Part shown: positions 36,940 through 45,973 of the stretch, piece after piece
Layout of the letters: each line of letters begins with the position of its first letter
How positions within the stretch are numbered: position 1 is the stretch's first letter
Source of the DNA: Candidatus Bathyarchaeota archaeon
GTDB taxonomy: Archaea; Thermoproteota; Bathyarchaeia; 40CM-2-53-6; JALHTG01
Length of the DNA stretch: 64,000 bases
NCBI GenBank assembly: GCA_022865705.1
Contig: JALHTG010000011.1
Span: forward strand, 1-64,000
Reading direction: 5' to 3'
Notes under the pieces: generated by a model
The model's input: only the letters and a program-made list of their open reading frames with translations
Databases searched by the model: none
Told to the model about the DNA's origin: nothing
Position numbers and translations under genes: made by a program

Positions 36940-38136
36940 CTACTTCAAGAAATATGAGGCGACCACAGCTGACAGCGAAACCAAAGCCACATACGTGAAG
37001 CTAGCGTAGAAACCCAAAGTGTCAGCGAGATAACCCATGATAACAGGAGAGAAGGAGGCTATCGTGAAGCCTATTGTGAAGTAGATTCCGTATACAATGT
37101 CTCGGTTTTCCTTCGTTGTTGCGTCGGCCACGAACGCCTGAACCACACCTCCTATGCCTTGGCTCACGAATCCCAGCGGAATAAGAATCGCTAGAAGTTG
37201 AAGACCGCTCCCTCCGTACGAGAGCAGGTACCATAGAACGGCCGCAGCACCCATCGTGGACATTGCCACCTTTCTTCTCCCAAGCACGTCCGAAACACGC
37301 CCCCAGAAGTATGCTGAGAATATGCCTGTGCCCAAATAGAGCGAGTAGACGACCCCTGCTTCAAGTGTTGCCATGCCGAGATTCTTTATGAAGTAGGAAG
37401 GTAGAAAATCTCCTGCTCCAATTCTGAACGCCATGACTGTCTCCACGACCATGGCCGCAAGCACTCTTCTGTCACTCAAGGCTACGCGTACACCTTGAAG
37501 CAAGAGCGAGAAGGTGGAGACGCCGGGCCATTTCATTGGACGCTTGGGTTCTTTGAGGAAGAGAAACGCAATCCCAACCAAAATCCCTGGAGTCGAGAAC
37601 ACCAGAATGGTATTTCTCCATCCCACGCTTGAAAGAACAATGCTTCCAATGAGTGGGGCGAGGAGGCTTCCAAACTGCGCAGCAGCTATGTTTATTCCGA
37701 GAGCTCTGCCGAGTTTCTCTCTGGAGAAATTCTCCGCGATGTAGGATGACCCAGTAGGGTGCTGCGGGCTGGAACCTATCCCAGCCAATGTCCGGTTGAC
37801 CAGAACCTGCGTAAATCCTTGAGAAACCGAGATGAACGAATTGGTGACGGATTGCCAAATCATGCCCAAGCCGAGAAGGAATTTTCTCCTAAAGAATCGG
37901 CCCATGAATCCCATTATGAGCTGAAGCGAACCGCTGGACAGCCTATACCCCATCACAAGCATTCCGACGAGGCTGTATGAGAGACTGAATTCAGACATGA
38001 TAGGCGGGTAGAGTATCGGGAGTAAGCTATCGTATGTGTGGTTCAACACGTGCGACGAAACCACTAGTGCAAATCCTGAGGTTGTAGATTCAGTCCTTTC
38101 CTCGTTCGTCGCTGATGGCCTCGCTGTTGCTGTCAC
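36940..38136 (-). CDS. MFS transporter
   Basis: Twelve hydrophobic segments; GYRLSSGSLQLIMGFMGRFFRRK. Confidence 0.85.
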   Translation of the reverse strand: MTATARPSATNEERTESTTSGFALVVSSHVLNHTYDSLLPILYPPIMSEFSLSYSLVGMLVMGYRLSSGSLQLIMGFMGRFFRRKFLLGLGMIWQSVTNSFISVSQGFTQVLVNRTLAGIGSSPQHPTGSSYIAENFSREKLGRALGINIAAAQFGSLLAPLIGSIVLSSVGWRNTILVFSTPGILVGIAFLFLKEPKRPMKWPGVSTFSLLLQGVRVALSDRRVLAAMVVETVMAFRIGAGDFLPSYFIKNLGMATLEAGVVYSLYLGTGIFSAYFWGRVSDVLGRRKVAMSTMGAAAVLWYLLSYGGSGLQLLAILIPLGFVSQGIGGVVQAFVADATTKENRDIVYGIYFTIGFTIASFSPVIMGYLADTLGFYASFTYVALVSLSAVVASYFLK

Positions 38137-38354
38137 ACGTTGTGAATTGACTCAACGAGTCTGAACCTACACTTTAAGTCTTTGAGTGCTGTAAGCATGC
38201 AACGCGCGTCGTAGCGTGCGCGTGAGATTAGCGTGCTCTAAAAGATTTGTGGTTCCACTCCACTCCAGCGTCTTAGCACGCGCTATAAGACCATTTCTGC
38301 TAAAAGATAAGCGTGTGCTTCGAAATCGTAGGCGATCACAGGTAACGAATCAGC

Positions 38355-38570
38355 CTAAAGTCTCAGTTGACTCTTTCCCTCACTCGTGATGAAGTATCGG
38401 TCGCTACTTTCTCCGGAAGTTGCTGAGACAAGTCCTCTCTCCTTGAGCCTCTGCAAAGCTTCATCCATAACTTCTTCGCGCAAAGCCAACGCTCCCATAA
38501 TCACGTCTCTCGTCCTCCCCTCCATGAGTGCCAGATAGCTCAAGATGCGCCATTCAGCTGCATCCAACAT
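38355..38570 (-). CDS. Small winged-helix protein
   Basis: EWRILSYLALMEGRTRDVIMGALALREEVMDEALQRLKERGLVSA. Confidence 0.6.
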   Translation of the reverse strand: MLDAAEWRILSYLALMEGRTRDVIMGALALREEVMDEALQRLKERGLVSATSGESSDRYFITSEGKSQLRL

Positions 38571-38627
38571 TACACTTCACCTGCCTAGGATGTTGCGTTT
38601 CTACTTCAGATCATTCTCAGAGAGAGA

Positions 38628-38861
38628 CTAAAGATCCGTTTTCGGTTCAGACGATTTTTGTGCTTTCGCTCTGTAGATCCTAATGCCACCGTAAACAACT
38701 GGCTTAACTTTTCCTTCGAACACGAGCGCGTTGAGCGTCCACTTTACATTCTCAATCCTCACATGCAGGTCCCGGCTCATAATTCCCATGCCTCTGTACC
38801 CCTCCGTGCGAAGATATTTCAGAATCCTACTCTCCAAAGACTCCTTCCTATGCACAGACAA
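38628..38861 (-). CDS. Small winged-helix protein
   Basis: ESRILKYLRTEGYRGMGIMSRDLHVRIENVKWTLNALVFEGKVKPV. Confidence 0.6.
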   Translation of the reverse strand: MSVHRKESLESRILKYLRTEGYRGMGIMSRDLHVRIENVKWTLNALVFEGKVKPVVYGGIRIYRAKAQKSSEPKTDL

Positions 38862-38993
38862 CTGAAGCTACCCCACCCATCCACAAGAAGAGCGAGGATC
38901 TAGCCAATAACCAACAGAGAAAAGTGAAACTATTCAACCAAATAGCTCCAGAAGCCTCCAGCCCACGAGAGCCGAACTCGATATGTGCGGCCC

Positions 38994-39479
38994 TTAGAGA
39001 TCGCTAGATGCTATGGCGTCAAGTATTGATAATGTGTTGTTTCTTCGCGCTTGCTTTCTGAGAGCGTTCATCTGAACCCTAGTGTGTTTCAGAATAGCTC
39101 TCACGTCATCTTCATCCTTCAAAGCCCGCTCCCTTGGAACGGCTGCTTTTATCATCCGTAGCTTCGCCAGAATCAAACCCTCAGGTGTCTGATAGAAGGT
39201 TGGCAAACCCATAATGCTGCCAGGTCTCTTGTCAAGTTTCGCGCTGGAGAGTATGATAGCTACTGTGAATGGAGTCTTCGCGTCCTTGACTGTAACGATT
39301 CTGAAACTTGATCTTAAAGCCGCATCTATTCTTCGTCTGTCGACTTCCAGCCCAGCCATCTCCAGTGCGGATACGAGTCTGGTTAGAGATTCCTTTCGAG
39401 AAGCTTCGACTACAATGTCTACATCCATCGTTGTGCGAGGAGTGCCGTAGTAGCTCGCAGCCAAAGCCCCTGTAAACAT
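38994..39479 (-). CDS. Nucleotidyltransferase (AbiEii/DUF6036-type); coding probably extends upstream toward 39543 with a non-ATG start
   Basis: LGYMFTGALAASYYGTPRTTMDVDIVV; reading frame open upstream of the annotated Met. Confidence 0.7.
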   Translation of the reverse strand: MFTGALAASYYGTPRTTMDVDIVVEASRKESLTRLVSALEMAGLEVDRRRIDAALRSSFRIVTVKDAKTPFTVAIILSSAKLDKRPGSIMGLPTFYQTPEGLILAKLRMIKAAVPRERALKDEDDVRAILKHTRVQMNALRKQARRNNTLSILDAIASSDL

Positions 39480-39548
39480 GTAACCTAGTCTGTGAGAGTT
39501 GAAGACGGTAACAATTCTTATGACTAGTCCTTCGAAATTCTCCAGTCT

Positions 39549-39749
39549 CTATACCTCACGCTCTCGGCGTCTCCCATACCTGATTCTCTTTCTGACCCGC
39601 TCCAGAAGCTCCTCTTCATTGACCCTCGGGTACCGGTCTCTTATAGCGTCAGAAGAAATGCGGACGCAGACATCCGTCATGTTAATTGCTAGATTGACCT
39701 TTTTCTCTGCAAGACTTCTCTTGGTCTGTTTCAACGTATCCTTAGGCAA
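39549..39749 (-). CDS. Small protein paired with the nucleotidyltransferase (possible antitoxin)
   Basis: Gene immediately upstream, same strand; SSDAIRDRYPRVNEEELLERVRKRIRYGRR. Confidence 0.5.
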   Translation of the reverse strand: MPKDTLKQTKRSLAEKKVNLAINMTDVCVRISSDAIRDRYPRVNEEELLERVRKRIRYGRRREREV

Positions 39750-39793
39750 CTCTACCGGCCAAGTCTTCCAACAACTTGGAAGTTCATTGGGAA

Positions 39794-41104
39794 CTAAAAA
39801 CGCTTCCGTTCCTTTGGCTCAACCCGTGGCCCGATTTGCCGAGTGCAACGATCAGGATTGGGAACACAACAGCAAACACTAGGGTATGTGTTGTCTGCGA
39901 AGGTACAGACGATGTCAAGCAGCGAACCCGAAGATATCTGCCAGGGCGCGCTATCTGTTTTCACATTGTAGATCCAAAGGACATTTTCGTAGGCAACTTT
40001 TTGTGCGAGGTCGGGAGGAAGCTTTCTGAGAAAAACCCAAATGGGGTTCTCTTTGGGCGAGGTCTCTCCAGTCGGAGTCCTCCACGTGACTTCTCCTGCC
40101 ACTCCGTAGAAGGTGTCGCTGCCGATCACAAAGCGATCTGGATATGAACGGATAAGATCAACCCACTGGGGCCGAATATCGCCTTTCTCGTTCAGAGGCA
40201 TATTTTCCGGAAAGAGCGGTTTCTGAATCTTTATGCTCATGTAGAGGTTGGGATGGCGTTGAAGCAATTGCTGCATCAATGCGACTGTTCTGCATCCTGT
40301 GTTGTCCCATCCGGCGTGAGCCCAAATAATGCGCGCATTACGATTGTAGGATAGTAGTCGCTCGAAGGCTGCCATGTTCTCGCGCAGAGTTTTTGGATTG
40401 GGCGGGCTGTCAAGCTCCTTCGGCAAGAGCATGTCTTGAGGAATTGCCTCCATGTGTAGGTCAATGGGTACGTTGTTGTTTGCGGCGATCTCGGCCAGGA
40501 GCAGGAAGAGGGGGTGATCGGGAGGAGCAGATAGATAGGGGTGACCTGCATGCAAAGAGAAGTGTTCAGCCGTTGTTTCGCCGAATCCAACAGCTCCGTT
40601 GCGGATGATCCCTTCGGCTATCTCCTGAAAACTGCGTTTGATGTCAAGGGTAACCTCCTCAGGGCGAGTCAAATGAATCATAGGGTTAAGCGATCCTCCA
40701 GCTGCCAAGACAGCGAATCGTCCAGGGTACTTCTTTGTGATCTCAGCTAGTTCTTTGTGATCGTACGTTTCTGCGAATCTGGCAGGAAACGGAGGCGGCA
40801 TGATCAAGGTCTTTTGGATTCCGAATCTCTCCATGTTTTCTAGAGCAGTCTTCACCGCCAGGTCGGAAGAACTCTCTGAACCGGGATCCCATTGGAGGTG
40901 GGCATGGGTATCTATGACGATGCGGTCCGGTTGGGCAATCGTCTGAGATCCAGAAATAGTCGTTACAACAGGAGTGATCGTGATGGTCTTGGGTTGTGTG
41001 GGCTGTGGAACAAACTGCTGCCAACCTACGGCCCCAAGTATGACTAATGTCAGAACGAGCACCGCGATGAGTTTCCACTTGCTCTGCATGGACATGAGAA
41101 ACAA
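39794..41104 (-). CDS. Exported amidohydrolase (COG2159/TIM-barrel metal-dependent hydrolase) with read-through C-terminal extension
   Basis: Signal/TM N-terminus; DTHAHLQW, IWAHAG, FVIGSDTF; family-like C-terminus VAYENVLWIYNVK then unrelated sequence. Confidence 0.8.
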   Translation of the reverse strand: MFLMSMQSKWKLIAVLVLTLVILGAVGWQQFVPQPTQPKTITITPVVTTISGSQTIAQPDRIVIDTHAHLQWDPGSESSSDLAVKTALENMERFGIQKTLIMPPPFPARFAETYDHKELAEITKKYPGRFAVLAAGGSLNPMIHLTRPEEVTLDIKRSFQEIAEGIIRNGAVGFGETTAEHFSLHAGHPYLSAPPDHPLFLLLAEIAANNNVPIDLHMEAIPQDMLLPKELDSPPNPKTLRENMAAFERLLSYNRNARIIWAHAGWDNTGCRTVALMQQLLQRHPNLYMSIKIQKPLFPENMPLNEKGDIRPQWVDLIRSYPDRFVIGSDTFYGVAGEVTWRTPTGETSPKENPIWVFLRKLPPDLAQKVAYENVLWIYNVKTDSAPWQISSGSLLDIVCTFADNTYPSVCCCVPNPDRCTRQIGPRVEPKERKRF

Positions 41105-41316
41105 CAGAACAATCTTCCACTAAGGAAGATTAAGCTCTTTTGTCAAAGCAGCTTCTAAGCACGCACCCGAATCCAGGAATGCATCTTTGACACAGTTGTA
41201 AGAGTGTGAATCCCACCCGGTCCGCCACAATTTCCTTGCACCATGCCCCATGCGGCATCGTAGTATGTAGAGCTTAGAGTTCGTCAGTAGAGTCTGGACT
41301 CAAAAATATGGTATGG

Positions 41317-41733
41317 TTATCTCCTTTTCTTGAGCTTGCGTACCGCTTCATCTACGGATGCGATCTTGATTCCTTTGAATTCTTTGAGGCTGAGTAGATG
41401 GTGATCGCCTGAGACTATGAGGTCTGCCCTGCCATCGATCGCAGTGTTGATAACGAAGTCGTCCTTCGGGTCATTAACAACTTCGAGATGGGATTCCAAT
41501 TCTACGAACTCAGCGATCCTCTCTATGTTTTCAATGAATCTTTCAACCTGTTCCTCCGTCACATGTTCTGTGAGCTTGTTTCGTCTCATGCTTTCGTGAA
41601 TTCATTCAGGGATCTCTTTTGAGAGTACAAGGGTTGCTTCTCTTCTTGCGATTATGCTCAGCAGCTCTCTTGGTTTTCCGAGCATTATGAGGCCCGACAC
41701 TAGAACATTCGTGTCCAGCACCACTCTGAGCAT
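41317..41733 (-). pseudogene. PIN-domain (VapC-like) toxin with in-frame TGA
   Basis: MLRVVLDTNVLVSGLIMLGKPRELLSIIARREATLVLSKEIPE*IHESMRRNKLTEHVTEE…DDFVINTAIDGRADLIVSGDHHLL, same frame on both sides of TGA (41601-41603). Confidence 0.8.
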
Positions 41734-41741
41734 ATGTTCGT

Positions 41742-42020
41742 TCAGCTCTCTCTGCGGTAGGCATGGATTTCTTCATCGATCTCTTTCTGGGTTAGTCTCC
41801 GCTTCCTGCCTATCTTCTGATCGATCTCTCTCCACAAGGCTTTCATTTCACTCTCGATATCTGGAACAACCAATTTCCTGAGGATCAGAGTATCGCCATG
41901 AGCGTAGATGAGCAGCTTTGTTTTTGGCCCAAGTTTGAGCCCCTCTCTCATATCTTTCGGTATGACTATCTGGCCTTTTTCGCTCATGACGGTTACCTCC
42001 GGCTCCGACATCCATATCAC
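41742..42020 (-). CDS. AbrB/MazE-family antitoxin
   Basis: VTVMSEKGQIVIPKDMREGLKLGPKTKLLIY, adjacent to the PIN gene. Confidence 0.88.
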   Translation of the reverse strand: MIWMSEPEVTVMSEKGQIVIPKDMREGLKLGPKTKLLIYAHGDTLILRKLVVPDIESEMKALWREIDQKIGRKRRLTQKEIDEEIHAYRRES

Positions 42021-42219
42021 GCTTCTTGTAGTATTTTCCTACTTTCCTACCTTAAATGCTTTCAGGCGACCGTGAAACCACAGTCGATTAAGAGGATATT
42101 CCTCCGACAAGCGCAAAAGACTAGCCCAAGGAGATGCCGCCCAATTTGTCACTCATCGACTAAACCAAATCGATATCAGTTGCTACAGCGTTCTAGTGGC
42201 TACTAGGCCGTTCGTTCAG

Positions 42220-42343
42220 CTAGGCTTGGAACTCGGGTTTAAGCAACTGCAGCATCACCAATTCAAACGACTTCAGATGTGCTAAGGCTCGTTCGATGGC
42301 TCTTTCCGCTTCACTGTAGTTACCGGCTTGCGTAAGCGCGCGC
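42220..42343 (-). pseudogene. C-terminal fragment of a HEPN/TPR-like helical protein
   Basis: ALTQAGNYSEAERAIERALAHLKSFELVMLQLLKPEFQA*; begins at AGCGCGCGCT. Confidence 0.45.
42336..42343. repeat. Dispersed palindrome copy (AAGCGCGCGCTG)
   Basis: Read directly. Confidence 0.85.
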
Positions 42344-42459
42344 TGCCACGGTTGCGACTGCCCGTCTCACAGATAATCCACCCTTGACAGCCTAAGGCGC
42401 TTCTGAAATGAGCTGTAGAGATTGGGATCCTAGATAACTGCGTGCAAAGAACGCGGTAG

Positions 42460-43689
42460 ATGACTCAGCTTTTTAAGTCGTGCTATTATGTTTCAGACGA
42501 TAAGGTGCCTGGTTTGAAATCGTATGGAGAATTGAATCCGCCCTCACGCCTTCTTCTCGGGCCAGGCCCGAGTAATGTAGATCCGCGCGTGCTCAAGGCC
42601 ATGGTATCGCCTCTGGTCGGACACCTTGACCCATATTTCTTCGAGATTATGAATGACACTGTGGAGCTATTGAGATACGCATTCAAGACCAACAATAAGC
42701 TCACGATACCCGTCTCTGGCACAGGATCCGCAGGCATGGAAGCAGCGCTCTACAACACTGTTGAACCAGGAGACGAAGTGGTTGTTGGAATGAATGGGTA
42801 CTTCGGCGAAAGGATGAACGAGATCGCGTCTAGGTGCGGGGGCAAGGTAATTGGCATCAAAGAAGACTGGGGCAAAGTCGTGAGAAAAGAAGCAGTTGAA
42901 GACGCCTTGGAGAAAAGCAAGGCGAAGGTCGTTGCGATCGTCCACGCCGAGACCTCGACTGGAGCTCTTCAACCCCTCCACGAGATCTCCAAGCTCGCTC
43001 ACGAATATGGAGCGCTCTTGCTCGTTGACGCAGTAACCTCGCTGACAGGATGCGAGCTTGATGTCGATGCTCTACAGATAGATGTGTGCTATAGCGGAAG
43101 CCAGAAATGCTTGAACTGCCCGCCTGGTCTCTCTCCAATCACATTCAATGAGAAGGCCATGAACAAGGTTCTGGCCAGAAACACAAAGGTACCCAGCTGG
43201 TACCTCGACATGTCTCTGATAGATAAGTACTGGTCAGAGGGCAGGGCGTATCATCATACTGCTCCAATCTCCATGATATATGCGTTGAGAGAAGCCCTAA
43301 GAATCGTCTACGAAGAAGGTCTAGAGAAGAGATGGGCCAGACACAAGAAGAACAGCCAAGCATTCATTGAGGGAATCGAAGCTATGGGGCTCAAAATGCA
43401 CGCCGAAAAAGAGCACAGACTTCCAAGCTTGAACTCTGTTGCGATCCCGACAGGTGTCACAGACACCAATGTGAGATCCACGCTTCTCAACGACTTCAAC
43501 ATCGAAGTCGGAGGAGGTTTAGGCGCACTTCGTGGCAAGATCTGGAGAGTCGGACTGATGGGTATCAATTCAAATGAGAAAACAGTGATCATTGCCCTAG
43601 AGGCTCTTGAGAGAGCCCTCAGAAAAGAAGGCTACAAGGTGACAGCTGGAGAAGGCGTCAGGGCGGCAGCAGACTTCTTCTCAAAGTAG
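42460..43689 (+). CDS. Alanine-glyoxylate/serine-pyruvate aminotransferase family protein
   Basis: LLLGPGPSNVDPRVLKAM, SGTGSAGMEAAL, HAETSTGALQPL, SGSQKCLNCPPGL. Confidence 0.93.
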   Translation: MTQLFKSCYYVSDDKVPGLKSYGELNPPSRLLLGPGPSNVDPRVLKAMVSPLVGHLDPYFFEIMNDTVELLRYAFKTNNKLTIPVSGTGSAGMEAALYNTVEPGDEVVVGMNGYFGERMNEIASRCGGKVIGIKEDWGKVVRKEAVEDALEKSKAKVVAIVHAETSTGALQPLHEISKLAHEYGALLLVDAVTSLTGCELDVDALQIDVCYSGSQKCLNCPPGLSPITFNEKAMNKVLARNTKVPSWYLDMSLIDKYWSEGRAYHHTAPISMIYALREALRIVYEEGLEKRWARHKKNSQAFIEGIEAMGLKMHAEKEHRLPSLNSVAIPTGVTDTNVRSTLLNDFNIEVGGGLGALRGKIWRVGLMGINSNEKTVIIALEALERALRKEGYKVTAGEGVRAAADFFSK

Positions 43690-43784
43690 AGAAGATCCGC
43701 CTACATGGTCGTCGAACGCTAACTGGCTCCGCTCGGTGGCTAGCGCGCGTGTTGCATCGATGTGGCCGAGCGTCTTCTTTTGGC

Positions 43785-43826
43785 TGTAACACGCTTATCT
43801 AGCGCGCACTTTGACTCAGTGTTACA
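43785..43826. other. Inverted repeat TGTAACAC-N26-GTGTTACA enclosing AGCGCGCAC
   Basis: Seen directly in the spacer. Confidence 0.45.
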
Positions 43827-43911
43827 TTTCATAGGAAGCTGCACCTCTTCCAGTGGAGTCAAAAGCCTCAAAAGCTCGAGCATGCAGTGATTTGTTTTGG
43901 TCTGGTGAGAA

Positions 43912-44070
43912 ATGACTCAACTTCAGAGAACCGAAACGCTGATTCTCGAAGCCGAACAATCGCGTAGCCCGAAGTGTCAACATCGAAACAGGAAGTATGT
44001 CATCAACGAGATTGAGTTCAAGATATGGCGATGTTCTGACTGCGGCCTCATCCAGAGAGAAGATGGCTAG
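43912..44070 (+). CDS. 52-aa mini zinc-finger protein, copy A (…KCQHRNRKYVINEIEFKIWRCSDCGLIQREDG)
   Basis: ATG to TAG; CxH…CxxC; paralogue at 49700. Confidence 0.65.
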   Translation: MTQLQRTETLILEAEQSRSPKCQHRNRKYVINEIEFKIWRCSDCGLIQREDG

Positions 44071-44282
44071 AGTCACACCTGCAAGCCTACCATTGGCGCG
44101 GGCTAGACATCAGACTTATTTCCTCACTGATGTGCCATCTATTCTGGGATCTGCAAACAGCGCCATATAGCTTCAAAGCAGGATCTAGATACGCACCAGT
44201 AGCGACAGTTTTGTATCGCTCCCACATGACAATACTGGTTCAATAGGCGAATCCGCTACCAGCAGTGCGAAGTGAATAACAC

Positions 44283-44708
44283 ATGAGGCAAATGACAACT
44301 CGGATTGTGGCTGTAAGCATTATTGGCAGCGTCCTCTTCGGTGTAATGGATGTCCTGATCAACGGCAATCCTCTTGCCCAAGTTCTCTATGAGGCCTACA
44401 GACCGATCGCAAAGATATCTGTAGATGTTGTTTCAGGTATTGGAATCGACCTTTTCTATGGCTTTGTCATGGCAGGAATGTTCTTGCTGCTCTATAGGAG
44501 TCTGCTGGGCCAAGTCGGTTTGACGAAGGGCATAAGTTACGCCCTTATTGTTTGGTTTTTCCGTGTTGTGATGCAAGTGGCTTCACAATGGATGATGTTC
44601 AATATATCACCTGTCACATTGATTTACGTACTCGTCACTGGGCTTGCGGAAATGCTTGCAATCGGAGTCTTTTACGGACTGACGTTAAGACCTACAATAG
44701 GGAAGTAG
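44283..44708 (+). CDS. Integral membrane protein, four hydrophobic segments
   Basis: Hydrophobicity pattern. Confidence 0.6.
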   Translation: MRQMTTRIVAVSIIGSVLFGVMDVLINGNPLAQVLYEAYRPIAKISVDVVSGIGIDLFYGFVMAGMFLLLYRSLLGQVGLTKGISYALIVWFFRVVMQVASQWMMFNISPVTLIYVLVTGLAEMLAIGVFYGLTLRPTIGK

Positions 44709-44812
44709 CATGCGCTGAAGCGCGCGCTGTCCCAAGCCGATTGCTGTGTAGCTCTGGAAATGGGCGATGCATAAATGCATCTTACACAGGATATTGGATG
44801 CGTGGTTTGACC

Positions 44813-45844
44813 ATGCCAAAGTCCATGATCAGAGTTGGCGTCAACGGCTACGGAGTAATTGGCAAGCGAGTTGCCGACGCCGTGACCGTCCAGAAAGACA
44901 TGATGCTCATTGGTGTATCGGACGTTGTCGCTGATTGGCGTATCAAAATGGCGACGAAGAGAAAAATCCCCATCTACTGCAGTCAACCCGACCGCCTGGA
45001 AGAGATGAAGAGGGGCGTTGAGGTTGCTGGAAGTCTCAACGATCTTCTGAGTGAGGTTGATGTTGTCGTGGACTGTGCCCCAGGCAAGATTGGAGCCAAG
45101 AACAAACCCACGTATGAAAAGGCTGGTGTAAAGGCCGTATTTCAGGGAGGGGAGAAGCATGAAGTCACAGGGGTATCCTTCGTGGCCCAATGCAACTACA
45201 ACGAATCCCTAGGAAAACCTATGACAAGGGTCGTAAGCTGCAACACTACAGCGTTATGCAGAGTCCTCGGGGGACTTCACAAACGTCATGGCCTTGCTAA
45301 GGCAAGAGTCGTCATCGTAAGACGGGCTGTGGATGTATGGGAGAGCGGCCATACAGGGATTATGAATACTCTGGTCCCTGAAATGGGTGTCAGCCATCAC
45401 GCGCCAGACGTGAAGAGCGTGCTTCATGACTTAGACATTGTGAGCATGGCGGCCAAAGGCTCTCACAACCTCTTGCACCTCCACTTCGCAATTGTCCAAC
45501 CTAGAACACCCCTGACCAAGGAAGATGTCGTAGCAACTCTCAAGCAGGAACCCCGTCTTGTTTTTGTGAAGGGCGCTGATGGGGTTGAAGGTCTAAACTC
45601 GGTCTTTGAGCTTGCGCGTGACTTGGGGAGGCCACGAGGCGATCTCTACGAGATTCCTGTATGGGAAGACGGGATTATGACCATAGGCAACGAGATCTAT
45701 CTCCTGTGGTCAACTCCGAACGAAAGTAACGTGGTTCCTGAAAACATAGACGCCATAAGATCCATTACCTCAACGGAAACTGACTGGCGCAAATCCGTTG
45801 ACGAAACAGACAAGGCTCTGGGCGTAGTCAAGAGCCTATACTGA
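44813..45844 (+). CDS. gap: Type II (archaeal) glyceraldehyde-3-phosphate dehydrogenase (ORF track start 44552)
   Basis: MIRVGVNGYGVIGKRVADAV, VVSCNTTALCR, KGSHNLLHLHFAIV. Confidence 0.93.
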   Translation: MPKSMIRVGVNGYGVIGKRVADAVTVQKDMMLIGVSDVVADWRIKMATKRKIPIYCSQPDRLEEMKRGVEVAGSLNDLLSEVDVVVDCAPGKIGAKNKPTYEKAGVKAVFQGGEKHEVTGVSFVAQCNYNESLGKPMTRVVSCNTTALCRVLGGLHKRHGLAKARVVIVRRAVDVWESGHTGIMNTLVPEMGVSHHAPDVKSVLHDLDIVSMAAKGSHNLLHLHFAIVQPRTPLTKEDVVATLKQEPRLVFVKGADGVEGLNSVFELARDLGRPRGDLYEIPVWEDGIMTIGNEIYLLWSTPNESNVVPENIDAIRSITSTETDWRKSVDETDKALGVVKSLY

Positions 45845-45973
45845 GCCATTCAGAGAAGCTCGCGCTATCCTTTCCTTCCTACAAGGAGGATGTGTTGACT
45901 AATCCCAACTATCGACGCGCGCTACAGAGAGATTTCGTCTCCTAATCGAAAGCGCGTGAGGAGATGATTCAAG

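Noticed and set aside
42574-42592. CCGCGCGTGC inside the aminotransferase CDS as a palindrome-family member
   Set aside because: Encodes conserved DPRVLKAM residues; explained by coding.
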